From the NCBI GenBank assembly GCA_003001795.1, contig PVNI01000002.1, positions 496,001-560,000 on the forward strand: 64,000 nt of DNA, read 5' to 3'. The stretch comes from Actinomadura viridilutea (GTDB lineage Bacteria; Actinomycetota; Actinomycetes; Streptosporangiales; Streptosporangiaceae). A program made the translations under genes and the position numbers. Below the pieces are notes generated by a model, which had not been told where the DNA came from, ran no database searches, and worked only from the letters and a program-made list of their open reading frames with translations. Of this stretch, positions 26,891-35,307 are shown piece after piece; position 1 is the stretch's first letter, and the number at the start of each line of letters is the position of its first letter.

Positions 26891-27742
26891 TCACCGCACG
26901 CCGTCGACCGGACGCACCCGGGCGCGGGCCGCTCCGCCGCCGGCCTTCGGCATGGGCCCGATCCATTGCTCGTAGAGCCGCCGGTAGGTGCCGTCCGCCC
27001 GGGCCTGGTCGATCGCCTCGTTGATCAGCTCGACCAGCCTGAAGTTGTGGTTGCGGCGCACCCAGAAGCCGTACTGCTCGCCGGTGCGCAGGAGCGCGGC
27101 GATCCGCAGGCCGGAGCCGGCCGGGCTTTTCAGCCAGCCCTGGACCACCGGGTAGTCCTGCACGACCGCGTCGACCCGTCCGGCGCGCAGGCCCTCCAGC
27201 AGGGCCTCGGACGTGTCGAACAGGCGGGGGTCGACGTCGTGCCGCTCGGCGTACCGCTGCCCGCTGCCGGCGGTCCGCGCGCCGAGCCTGAGGTTCCGCG
27301 CCGCGACGTCGTCCAGCGACCTGATCCGGCTGCCCTTCCGCACCACCAGCGCCTGGACGTCGTCGAGGTACGGCTTGGAGGGCGTCATGGCCTCGGCCCG
27401 CTCGGGCGTGATGGTCAGGGCGCCCATGACGACGTCGCATCGGTTGGCGTGCAGCGCCTCGCCGTCGTCCATCGTCGAGAAGGGCACGTCCACGACCCGC
27501 TGGGGGACGCCGAGCCGCCGCGCCACCAGATCGATCAGGTCCACGTCGAAGCCGACCACCGCGCCGCCCCGCCTCATCTGGAAGGGCGGGTTCGGCACGT
27601 GCGTGCACGAGGTCAGACGCCCCTTCTCGACCAGGTTCACACCCTGCACGGTGGCGCCCTCGCCGCCGCACGCCCCGGCGGCCAGCGCCAGCGCGGTCAG
27701 CACCGCGCCGAGGACCGGCCGCCGACGGGATGCTCCGGACAA
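26891..27742 (-). CDS. Polar amino-acid ABC transporter substrate-binding lipoprotein
   Basis: A 283-residue lipoprotein of the SBP_bac_3 family. The signal peptide ends in the lipobox LAAGAC, giving a mature protein anchored at its Cys. The core shows the two-lobed amino-acid-binding pattern: GFDVDLIDLVARRLG, CDVVMGALTITPERAEAMTPSKPYL and a GTYRRLYEQW end. The start is TTG, supported by GGGAGGAA a few bases upstream. No permease or ATPase is adjacent, so it may serve a transporter elsewhere or act as a sensor. Its place beside glnA2 hints at glutamine/glutamate-type ligands, which is inference. Confidence 0.88.
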   Translation of the reverse strand: MSGASRRRPVLGAVLTALALAAGACGGEGATVQGVNLVEKGRLTSCTHVPNPPFQMRRGGAVVGFDVDLIDLVARRLGVPQRVVDVPFSTMDDGEALHANRCDVVMGALTITPERAEAMTPSKPYLDDVQALVVRKGSRIRSLDDVAARNLRLGARTAGSGQRYAERHDVDPRLFDTSEALLEGLRAGRVDAVVQDYPVVQGWLKSPAGSGLRIAALLRTGEQYGFWVRRNHNFRLVELINEAIDQARADGTYRRLYEQWIGPMPKAGGGAARARVRPVDGVR

Positions 27743-27902
27743 CGCTTCCTCCCGACCTGTTCACTTGTTCGTCGCGCACGCGGACCACCGCACTATGCCA
27801 CGCGAGGGCGGCGCCGCGGGGCGGCATCGGCGGACCTCGCAGACCGGACCTACCGGACCGATGGGACCGGCGTGACGCTGGCTCATCCGCTTTTCCGGAA
27901 AT

Positions 27903-27931
27903 TTGACGTTGCGATCATGGTCGCCAATAGC
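27903..27931 (+). promoter_or_regulatory. Candidate promoter of the terpene synthase
   Basis: TTGACG at 27903-27908 and AATAGC at 27926-27931 are 17 bases apart, close to housekeeping spacing, within a locally AT-richer stretch. CAATAGC recurs at 27939-27945, right before the proposed GTG. Confidence 0.4.
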
Positions 27932-27945
27932 CCCTGATCAATAGC

Positions 27946-29001
27946 GTGTGTTCCGTCGTGGACGCATCACTCCTGCTCTCGCTGACCGACCGGGTGGCCG
28001 CGCTCGCCACCCCGTCGGCCATGCACCCGGACGCCTGGCCGCTGGGCGAACGGGTGGACGGCTGGGCGCGCGGCCGCGGGCTGATCCTCGGCGACCCGGA
28101 CGGGTCGCCGCTCGGCCGCGGCCGGTTCGAACGGCTGGCCGCCCGCGTGTTCCCCACCGCCGACCTGGACCGGGTGGACCTGTTCGCGCGCTGGCTGACG
28201 TGGGCCTTCGCCCTGGACGACACGCTCGACCAGGAGCCGCTCGCCGACAGCGCCACGGCCGTGCACGAGCTGTACGAGGACCTGCTGCGGGCGATGCGGC
28301 TCGGCCACGCCCGCCCCGGCGCCCGCCCCCTGGAGACCACGCTCGTCGAGCTGTGGGACGTCACCGGCACGCGGATGGACCGCGAGTGGCGGCGCCGCTT
28401 CATGCTCCACATGGAGGCGCACCGGACCGGCTGCGCCCAGGAGGCGGTCAACCGCCGCACCGGGCGGGTGCCGACCCCGCGCGAGTACGCGGGGCTGCGC
28501 CGCCGGGCGGCCGCGCCGTTCCTGTACGACCTGATCGAACCGGTGCTGGGCGTGGTGCTGGCGGACCGGCTGACGACCTCGCCGCAGTGGGTGATCCTGT
28601 CCGAGGGCATCGCCGACGTCGTGTCCTGGTCGAACGACGTCGCCTCGTTCACGATGGAGCACGCCCGCGACGACGCGCACAACCTGGTGGCGGTGATGTG
28701 CCACGCGCAGGAGTGCGATCACCGCGACGCCGCCGACCTGGTGCTCGACCGCATCGTCGAGCGGCTGGACGAGGTGCAGGAGGCGATCCGCGCCCTGCCC
28801 GCCACGATGGACCGGCTGGAGCTGTCGCCCGACCAGCGCCAGACCGCCTCCCAGATCGCCCAGGTGCTGCTGAGCGTCCCGCGCGCGCACATGGACTGGC
28901 TCACCGAGTCGGGCCGCTACAACGCCTCCGCCGACGCGGCCGCCACCGCGTCCGGACGCCGCCCGCCCCGGATGGACACGCTCTCCCACCTGCGTCCCTG
29001 A
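27946..29001 (+). CDS. Class I terpene synthase
   Basis: A 351-residue bacterial class I terpene synthase, which ionises a prenyl diphosphate with Mg2+ and cyclises it. The acidic motif is in FALDDTLDQE near residue 90. The NSE triad is in SNDVASFTMEHARDD near residue 225: N, S and E have the right spacing. Arg and Tyr residues of the C-terminal region are in place (GRYNAS). The product cannot be predicted. No prenyltransferase, methyltransferase or P450 is adjacent; only an MFS gene follows. The start is either GTG 27946 or GTG 27958; neither has a Shine-Dalgarno. Confidence 0.88.
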   Translation: MCSVVDASLLLSLTDRVAALATPSAMHPDAWPLGERVDGWARGRGLILGDPDGSPLGRGRFERLAARVFPTADLDRVDLFARWLTWAFALDDTLDQEPLADSATAVHELYEDLLRAMRLGHARPGARPLETTLVELWDVTGTRMDREWRRRFMLHMEAHRTGCAQEAVNRRTGRVPTPREYAGLRRRAAAPFLYDLIEPVLGVVLADRLTTSPQWVILSEGIADVVSWSNDVASFTMEHARDDAHNLVAVMCHAQECDHRDAADLVLDRIVERLDEVQEAIRALPATMDRLELSPDQRQTASQIAQVLLSVPRAHMDWLTESGRYNASADAAATASGRRPPRMDTLSHLRP

Positions 29002-29094
29002 CCCGGCGCGGTGCGCGCCGGCGGCCGGAACGCGCCGGTGCGGCGGAGCCGAAAATGAGTTTCGGCGCGCCCCGGCGCCTTGGATGATCGCAGT

Positions 29095-30339
29095 GTGACA
29101 GCCGCGGACCAGCCGACCTCCGCCCCGCCCGCCGGCCGGGTGGCCGCGTTCCTGCGTCCGCGCCTGGGCGGCCTGCCGCGTCCGTTCTGGGCGCTGTGGA
29201 CCGGGACGCTGCTCAACCGGGTCGGCACCATGGTGGAGCCCTACCTCGGCCTGTACCTGACGACGGCGCGCGACCTGTCGCTGCGGCAGGCGGGCGCGGT
29301 GCTGGCGGTGCTGGGGATCGGCACGATGGCCGGGCAGGTCGTGGGCGGCGCGCTGGCCGACCGGATCGGCCGCCGCGCCACCCTCACCCTGGCCGCCCTG
29401 GCGGCCGGGGCCGGGATGCTCGCGCTGGGCGGCCTGCGCGGCATGCCGGCGATCACGGCCGCGGCGCTGGTCACCGGGGTCGCCGTCGACATGTGGCGGC
29501 CCGCGTCCGCGGCCATGGTCGCCGACCTGGTCCCGCCCGCCGAGCGTCCGCGCGCGTTCGGGCTGCTGTTCTGGGCGACCAACCTGGGCTTTTCGGCGGC
29601 GATGGTGGCCGGCGGCGCGCTCGCCCGCGCCGGCTACCACTGGCTGTTCTGGATCGACGCCCTGACCTGCGCGATCTTCGGGCTGCTGGTGTGGCGCGCG
29701 GTGCCCGAGACGCGGCCCGAGCGGGCCGGAGGCCGGGCGTCCGGCGGGTTCGCCGCGGTGCTGCGCGACCGGGTCATGATCGCGTTCAGGCTGATCTGCC
29801 TCGTCTACACGGTCGTGCTGCTGCAGTACCTGACCACGATGCCGCTGGCGATGAAGGAGCACGGGCTCGGGCCGGAGACCTACGGCCTGGTCATCGCGGT
29901 CAACGGCGTCGTCATCGTCACGATGCAGCCGCTGGTGGGCGCGTGGCTGAGCCGCCGCGACCACAGCCTGGTGCTGGTCGCGGGGTTCCTGCTGCTGGGC
30001 GCGGGCAACGCGCTGACCGCCCTGGCCTCTCAGGCGTGGGCGTATGCCGGGGCCGTCGCGGTGGGATCGCTCGGCGAGGTCGTCGCCGCGTCGGTGCTGC
30101 AGGCCGTGGTCGCCGGCTTGGCGCCCGTTCACCTGCGCGGGCGCTACAACGCGATGTGGGGCCTCGCGTGGTCGGGCGGGTTCCTCCTGGCCCCCGTCGT
30201 CGGAACGCAGCTGCTCGAGCACGGATCGCACGTCCTGTGGCCGACGTGCGCGGCGCTGACCGTCGGCGCGGCGGCCGCCCAGCTCGCCCTCGCCCCCGCC
30301 ATCCGCCGCCGGGACGCGTCGGGATGCGCCGTCGCCTGA
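29095..30339 (+). CDS. MFS transporter
   Basis: A 414-residue major facilitator with about 12 transmembrane helices. The MFS motif A-like loop is at GGALADRIGRRATL between helices 2 and 3. It resembles drug or metabolite exporters of the DHA1 type, but substrate cannot be read. It follows the terpene synthase by 93 bases on the same strand, so export of a terpenoid is possible but unproven. I place the start at GTG 29095, with GATGAT six bases upstream; an in-frame TTG at 29080 is less likely. The protein ends with a short polar tail after the last helix. Confidence 0.85.
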   Translation: MTAADQPTSAPPAGRVAAFLRPRLGGLPRPFWALWTGTLLNRVGTMVEPYLGLYLTTARDLSLRQAGAVLAVLGIGTMAGQVVGGALADRIGRRATLTLAALAAGAGMLALGGLRGMPAITAAALVTGVAVDMWRPASAAMVADLVPPAERPRAFGLLFWATNLGFSAAMVAGGALARAGYHWLFWIDALTCAIFGLLVWRAVPETRPERAGGRASGGFAAVLRDRVMIAFRLICLVYTVVLLQYLTTMPLAMKEHGLGPETYGLVIAVNGVVIVTMQPLVGAWLSRRDHSLVLVAGFLLLGAGNALTALASQAWAYAGAVAVGSLGEVVAASVLQAVVAGLAPVHLRGRYNAMWGLAWSGGFLLAPVVGTQLLEHGSHVLWPTCAALTVGAAAAQLALAPAIRRRDASGCAVA

Positions 30340-30396
30340 CCGTTCTTTTCGTCACATTGACGAAACTGGGGCTCGTGCGACGTTCGTCCCGCGGCT

Positions 30397-30402
30397 TACC
30401 CT
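30397..30402 (+). promoter_or_regulatory. -10 element TACCCT before nadE
   Basis: TACCCT, six bases, then GTG at 30409. It favours 30409 over the in-frame GTG at 30403, which would touch the hexamer. Confidence 0.5.
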
Positions 30403-30408
30403 GTGCAC

Positions 30409-32199
30409 GTGGCACAGCTTCGGATAGCGCTCGCGCAGGTGAACCCGACCGTCGGGGACCTCGACGGCAACGCCGACCTGATCGTCGAGTGGACGCGGCG
30501 CGCCGCCGAGGCGGGCGCGCACCTGGTCGCCTTCCCCGAGATGGCGCTGACCGGCTACCCGGTCGAGGACCTGGCCCTGCGCCAGTCCTTCGTGGACGCC
30601 TCGCGGCGCATGCTGGAGCGCACCGCCCGCCGGCTCGCCGACGAGGGCCTCGGCCGCCTGCCCGTCGTCGTCGGCTACCTGGACCGCACGGACGCGCCGG
30701 TGCGCGCCGGACGGCCCGCGCCGTCGGCGCAGAACGCCGTGGCGTGGCTGCACGACGGCGGCGTGCTGATCCGGTCGGCCAAGCACCACCTGCCCAACTA
30801 CGGCGTGTTCGACGAGTACCGGTACTTCGCGCGCGGGGACCGGCTGCCCGTCGTCCGGCTGCACGGGGTGGACGTCGCCACCGTCATCTGCGAGGACCTG
30901 TGGCAGGACGGCGGCCCGGTCGGCGTCGCCCGCGCCGCCCGCGCGGGCCTGCTGCTGGTCGTCAACGCCTCGCCGTACGAGCGCAGCAAGGACGACGTGC
31001 GGCTGGAGCTGTGCGCCCGGCGCGCGCGGGAGGCCGGCTGCAGCCTGGCGTACGTCAACATGGTCGGCGGCCAGGACGAGCTGGTGTTCGACGGCGACTC
31101 GGTCATCGTCGGCCCCGACGGCGCCCTGCTGGCGCGGGCGCCCCAGTTCGTCGAGCACCTCCTGGTGGCCGACCTCGACCTGCCCGGCGCCGACCCGTCC
31201 GTGCGCGAGGGCGGCCGCCCCGTGGACGCGGGCGACGGCACGGCCATCACCGTCGAGCGGCGGATCCTGTCCGAGACGCCGGTGCCCGCCTACGAGCCGG
31301 CGCCGCCGGAGCGCGCCGAGCCGCTGGACGACCTCGGCGAGGTGTACGCGGCGCTGGTGCTGGGCACCCGCGACTACGTCCGCAAGAACGGCTTCCGCTC
31401 GGTGATCCTCGGGCTGTCCGGCGGCATCGACTCGGCGCTGGTCGCCACGATCGCCGCCGACGCGATCGGCCCGGACAACGTGCACGTGGTGCTGCTGCCC
31501 AGCCGCTACTCCTCCGAGCACTCGGTCACCGACGCCGAGGAGCTGGTCAAGCGGCAGGGCCTGCACTCGCGGGTCGTGCCGATCCGCGGCATGGTCGACG
31601 CGTTCGAGGCCGAGCTGGACCTGCACGGCCTCGCCGCCGAGAACCTGCAGGCCCGCATCCGCGCCAACGTGTGGATGGGCCTGTCGAACGAGTCCGGACA
31701 CTTGGTGCTGACCTGCGGCAACAAGAGCGAGCTGGCCACCGGCTACTCCACCCTGTACGGCGACTCGGCGGGCGGCTTCGCCCCGATCAAGGACGTCTTC
31801 AAGACGATGGTGTGGGAGCTGGCGCGCTGGCGCGACGGCCGGGTCGGGCAGGCGTCGCCGTTCTGGCGGGCGCTGGACGTCGAGCCGATCCCCGAGGAGA
31901 TCATCCTGAAGGAGCCGTCGGCGGAGCTGCGGCCCGGCCAGCGGGACACCGACTCGCTGCCGCCCTACGACGTGCTCGACCCGCTGCTGGTCGACTACGT
32001 GGAGAACGACCTCGGCCGCGACGCCCTGGTCGCCGCCGGCCACGACCCCGCGCTGGTGGAGCGGGTGATCCGGCTGGTCGACGTGGCCGAGTACAAGCGG
32101 CGCCAGTACCCGCCCGGCCCGAAGATCACCCCGAAGAACTTCGGCCGGGACCGCCGCCTGCCCGTCACCAACCGCTGGCGCGAACCCTCCGGCCGGTAG
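30409..32199 (+). CDS. nadE: Glutamine-dependent NAD+ synthetase
   Basis: A 596-residue two-domain enzyme that makes NAD+ from deamido-NAD+ and ATP, taking ammonia from glutamine. The N-terminal nitrilase-type amidase has its Glu-Lys-Cys triad in FPEMALTGYP, KHHLPNYGVFDE and VICEDLW. The C-terminal synthetase has the pyrophosphatase loop SGGIDSAL near residue 345 and KSELATGYSTLYGD. The length is right for the fused actinobacterial type. It links the local nitrogen genes to NAD supply by use of glutamine. It is convergent with the phosphatase gene. Confidence 0.95.
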   Translation: MAQLRIALAQVNPTVGDLDGNADLIVEWTRRAAEAGAHLVAFPEMALTGYPVEDLALRQSFVDASRRMLERTARRLADEGLGRLPVVVGYLDRTDAPVRAGRPAPSAQNAVAWLHDGGVLIRSAKHHLPNYGVFDEYRYFARGDRLPVVRLHGVDVATVICEDLWQDGGPVGVARAARAGLLLVVNASPYERSKDDVRLELCARRAREAGCSLAYVNMVGGQDELVFDGDSVIVGPDGALLARAPQFVEHLLVADLDLPGADPSVREGGRPVDAGDGTAITVERRILSETPVPAYEPAPPERAEPLDDLGEVYAALVLGTRDYVRKNGFRSVILGLSGGIDSALVATIAADAIGPDNVHVVLLPSRYSSEHSVTDAEELVKRQGLHSRVVPIRGMVDAFEAELDLHGLAAENLQARIRANVWMGLSNESGHLVLTCGNKSELATGYSTLYGDSAGGFAPIKDVFKTMVWELARWRDGRVGQASPFWRALDVEPIPEEIILKEPSAELRPGQRDTDSLPPYDVLDPLLVDYVENDLGRDALVAAGHDPALVERVIRLVDVAEYKRRQYPPGPKITPKNFGRDRRLPVTNRWREPSGR

Positions 32200-32222
32200 G
32201 CCTGCGGGCCGCGGCACGGGCC

Positions 32223-32251
32223 GGGCGGGGCCGCCGCGCGGCGGGCCGCCC
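32223..32251. terminator. Bidirectional hairpin between nadE and the SpoIIE phosphatase
   Basis: GGGCGG at 32223-32228 pairs with CCGCCC at 32246-32251, and an inner CCGCCG/CGGCGG stem closes on a two-base loop. It abuts the phosphatase stop codon at 32252. Confidence 0.5.
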
Positions 32252-34357
32252 CTACTCGCGGTGGTGGTTCTCGCCGGGCCAGGTGTCGACGGTCTCGTAC
32301 GGGTCCGGGTCGACGCCGGGGACGATCTGCTCGCACCACACGACCTTGCCGGCGGCGGTGCGGCGCGATCCCCAGCGGTGCGCGAGCTGGCTGACGACCA
32401 GCAGGCCGCGGCCGTTCTCGTCGTCGTCGGCGGCGTGCCGCAGCCGGGGCAGCGCGGCGGAGCGGTCCATGACCTCCAGCACCAGGGTGCGCTCCAGCAG
32501 CAGCCGCAGCTCGATCGGGCCGCTGCGCGCGTACCGCAGCGCATTCGTGATCAGCTCGGAGGCCAGCAGCTCGGTGGTGTAGGACAGCTCGTCCAGGTCC
32601 CAGATCGCCAGCCTGCTGCGCACCAGGCCGCGGGCGCGGCGCACGGCGGCCGGGTCGGACGGCAGGGTCCAGGACGCGAACCGCTCGGGCGGCAGCCGCC
32701 GCAGCCGGGCGATGAGGACGGCGATGTCGTCGCGGTGGTGGTCGGCGTACACCCCCGCCAGCGTCGCCTTGGCCAGGTCCTCCATGGGGCGCTCGGCGGT
32801 GCCGGGCCCGAACACGCCGCGCAGCCGGGCCAGGCCGTCGTCGATGTCGGTGCCGCGGTTCTCCACCAGGCCGTCGGTGTAGATGACGAAGACGCTGCCG
32901 TCCTCGACGGTGAACTCGCGGCTCTCGATGGTCGCGCCGCCCGCCACGCCGAGCGGCGGGGCCGGCGGGACCTTCAGGTACTCGCTGCTGCCGTCGGGGC
33001 GGGCCAGCAGGGGCGGCAGGTGCCCGGCCGAGGCGACCTCGATGGTGCCGGTGGTGGCGTCGTACACCGCGTACACGCAGGTGGCGAAGTGCGGCTCCTG
33101 CTCGCCGAGCTCGATCATCAGCTCGTGCATGACGTGCAGCGCGTCGGCGGGCGGCAGCTCCAGGTTGGCCAGCGTGTGCAGGGCGGTGCGCAGCCGCCCC
33201 ATGGTGACCGCGGCGCGCACGCCGTGCCCGGCCACGTCCCCGACGATCAGCGCGACCCGGGCGCCGGGCAGCGCGATCGACTCGTACCAGTCGCCGCCGA
33301 CCTCGACCAGCTTGCTGCCGGGCAGGTAGCGGTGCCGCACCTCGACCGACGAGGGCGCCGACAGCCGGTTGGGCAGCAGGGAGCGCTGCAGCGCCAGCGC
33401 CGTGGCGCGCTCGCGGCTGTACCGGCGCGCGTTGTCGATGACGATGGCGGCGCGGGAGGCGAACTCCATGCCGATCTCGACGTCGTAGGCGTCGAAGCGG
33501 CGGAACCCGGGGACGCGGGTGCACGCGATGAACCCGAGCATGGTGTCCTTGGCCACCAGCGGGAGCAGCACCATCGACACGCCGGTCAGCAGGTCGCCCA
33601 CCGGGCCGCGGCGCCAGCGGCGCGCGATGTCTTTGGCGGTCTGGGCGTCCACCAGCGGCAGGTGCACCGGCTGCATGGTCTGCAGGACCTGCCGGTACGG
33701 CGTGCCCTCCGGGTACACCAGGACCTCGCCGACCGGGAAGGTGGCCGTCCACTTGGGGTTGTCGTCGTCGGAGGTGACCGCGATGCGGCGCAGCACGGCC
33801 GCGCCGGTCTCCTCGTGCACCTCGTCGGCGGCGACCAGGCTCTCCAGCACCAGCACCGACGCGGTGGTGCAGAAGTGCGGGACGATCACGTCGACCAGCC
33901 CGCGGGCGGCCTGGTCCAGGTCGAGGGACGCGCCGAAGCGGGCCAGCGGGTCGTCCATGAGCGCGCGGCGCATCAGCGCCGGGTCCTGGTAGCGCTCGCT
34001 GGGCGGCAGCGCCACCCGCACGAACAGCAGCCCGGCGGGGGCGTCCGGGGAGTCGCCGCCGACCAGCGGCTGGGCGGTCACCACCGCCTCGGTGGTGGTG
34101 CCGTCGGCGCGGCGCAGCGTCAGCGCGCCGCTGCGCTCCTGCCCCGCGGCCAGCCCCTCCAGCAGGACTTCCAGATCCGCCTTGGCCTCGTCGACCACCA
34201 GCTCGGCCGCCGAACACCCGATGACCTCGGCCGGAGCGCGGCCGAGGACGGACGCGGCGTTCGGCCCGCACTGGACGACGCGCCGCCCGGCGTCCACTCC
34301 GAGGACCAGGGTGCGCGACGCCGTATCGGCGGCCGTCGCATCGCCTTGCGGCGCCAT
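32252..34357 (-). CDS. PAS-GAF-SpoIIE phosphatase with C-terminal anti-sigma kinase domain
   Basis: A 701-residue signalling protein. A PAS-like domain (TLVLGVDAGRRVVQCGPNAA) covers about residues 10-110, a GAF domain about 170-310, and a PP2C/SpoIIE phosphatase domain about 330-540 (VGGDWYESI, IVGDVAGHG, YTDGLVENRG). A histidine-kinase-like ATPase domain covers about 560-690 (ELITNALRYA, ENGRGLLVV). Such proteins control sigma factors by dephosphorylating an anti-sigma antagonist; the last domain is of the RsbW/SpoIIAB kinase type, so both opposing activities sit in one chain. I start at ATG 34357, directly after an in-frame GTG. No partner antagonist gene is adjacent. Confidence 0.88.
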   Translation of the reverse strand: MAPQGDATAADTASRTLVLGVDAGRRVVQCGPNAASVLGRAPAEVIGCSAAELVVDEAKADLEVLLEGLAAGQERSGALTLRRADGTTTEAVVTAQPLVGGDSPDAPAGLLFVRVALPPSERYQDPALMRRALMDDPLARFGASLDLDQAARGLVDVIVPHFCTTASVLVLESLVAADEVHEETGAAVLRRIAVTSDDDNPKWTATFPVGEVLVYPEGTPYRQVLQTMQPVHLPLVDAQTAKDIARRWRRGPVGDLLTGVSMVLLPLVAKDTMLGFIACTRVPGFRRFDAYDVEIGMEFASRAAIVIDNARRYSRERATALALQRSLLPNRLSAPSSVEVRHRYLPGSKLVEVGGDWYESIALPGARVALIVGDVAGHGVRAAVTMGRLRTALHTLANLELPPADALHVMHELMIELGEQEPHFATCVYAVYDATTGTIEVASAGHLPPLLARPDGSSEYLKVPPAPPLGVAGGATIESREFTVEDGSVFVIYTDGLVENRGTDIDDGLARLRGVFGPGTAERPMEDLAKATLAGVYADHHRDDIAVLIARLRRLPPERFASWTLPSDPAAVRRARGLVRSRLAIWDLDELSYTTELLASELITNALRYARSGPIELRLLLERTLVLEVMDRSAALPRLRHAADDDENGRGLLVVSQLAHRWGSRRTAAGKVVWCEQIVPGVDPDPYETVDTWPGENHHRE

Positions 34358-34517
34358 CACGGATCTCACCAGACGCGCTCCAGACAGCCGTCCTACCACT
34401 CCCCAGCGCCAGTATGGAGCATCGGACCGGACGGAGGGGAGAAGATCACGCTTACCGCGCCGAAAACGGACGCGCGCGTCGCGACGGCGCGTTCGCGCCC
34501 ACCTGCGCCCGGACACG

Positions 34518-35219
34518 TCAGGACGTGTCGGCGGCGATGCCGCGCAGCAGCATGTCCACCACCGTCTCGGGGAAGTCGTCGGGCAGCGTCTGCGCGGGGA
34601 ACTTGCCGGTCAGCGCCCCCGTCAGCATGGTGACGGCGGTCTCGACGTCCAGGTCGGGGCGCAGCTCGCCGGTGGCCACGCCGCGCCGCAGCACGTCCCT
34701 GATCACCTGGCGGCGCGGCTCGATGACGTCCTGCCGGTAGCGGGCGTACAGCCGGGGGTGCTTCTCGGCGGCGCCGACCACGTTCCACAGGCACCGGACG
34801 CCCTTGCGGCTGTTCTGCGCGCGCATCGCGCGGGCCACCGCCAGCAGGTCCTCGCGGACCGAGGCGCCGGACGGCTCGGGCAGCGGGCCCTTGATCGTGG
34901 CCAGCGCGTGCACGATCAGCGCCTCCTTGTTGGGCCAGCGCCGGTAGATCGTGGTCTTGCCGACGCCGGCGCGGGCGGCGACCGCCTCGATGGAGACGCC
35001 CGCGACGCCGCACTCCTCGGCGAGCAGGTCCAGGGTGGCGTCGATGATCGCCTTTTCGGCCCGCTCGCTGCGGGGGCGTCCGGGCGCGCGGGCGCAGCGT
35101 CCGGACGCGTCGTCCTTGCCGCGCGCGGCGGGGACCGCCGTCCGGTCGCGCGCGGTCCGGTCGCCCGGCCCGGGGCCGGGGTCGGGCTCAGCGGGGGCGG
35201 GGTGCTGCATGTCGGTCAT
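34518..35219 (-). CDS. TetR family regulator
   Basis: A 233-residue TetR/AcrR repressor. After a Pro/Asp-rich N-terminal extension of about 45 residues comes the helix-turn-helix [21 protein letters not shown] near residues 74-94. The C-terminal half resembles the TetR_C_11 ligand-binding type. It follows an EmrB-like exporter on the same strand 83 bases downstream, the standard layout for a repressor and the pump it controls. The gap between them is filled by a 14-bp tandem repeat. Confidence 0.88.
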   Translation of the reverse strand: MTDMQHPAPAEPDPGPGPGDRTARDRTAVPAARGKDDASGRCARAPGRPRSERAEKAIIDATLDLLAEECGVAGVSIEAVAARAGVGKTTIYRRWPNKEALIVHALATIKGPLPEPSGASVREDLLAVARAMRAQNSRKGVRCLWNVVGAAEKHPRLYARYRQDVIEPRRQVIRDVLRRGVATGELRPDLDVETAVTMLTGALTGKFPAQTLPDDFPETVVDMLLRGIAADTS

Positions 35220-35251
35220 CGCCGGCCACGTTCCTCGTTCCTGCCTCGTTC

Positions 35252-35307
35252 CTGGCCGCTCATTCCTGGCTGCTCATACCTGGCTGCTCATACCTGGCTG
35301 CTCATAC
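35252..35307. repeat. Four tandem copies of a 14-bp unit over an efflux gene stop
   Basis: Units of CTGGCTGCTCATAC start at 35252 (two mismatches), 35266, 35280 and 35294. The stop codon of the exporter (35302-35304, minus strand) lies in the last copy, so the array repeats the end of the gene, including its TGA, into the gap before the TetR gene. Confidence 0.9.

Noticed and set aside
35252..35307. CRISPR array
   Set aside because: Units of 14 bp abut directly with no spacers and no cas genes are near.
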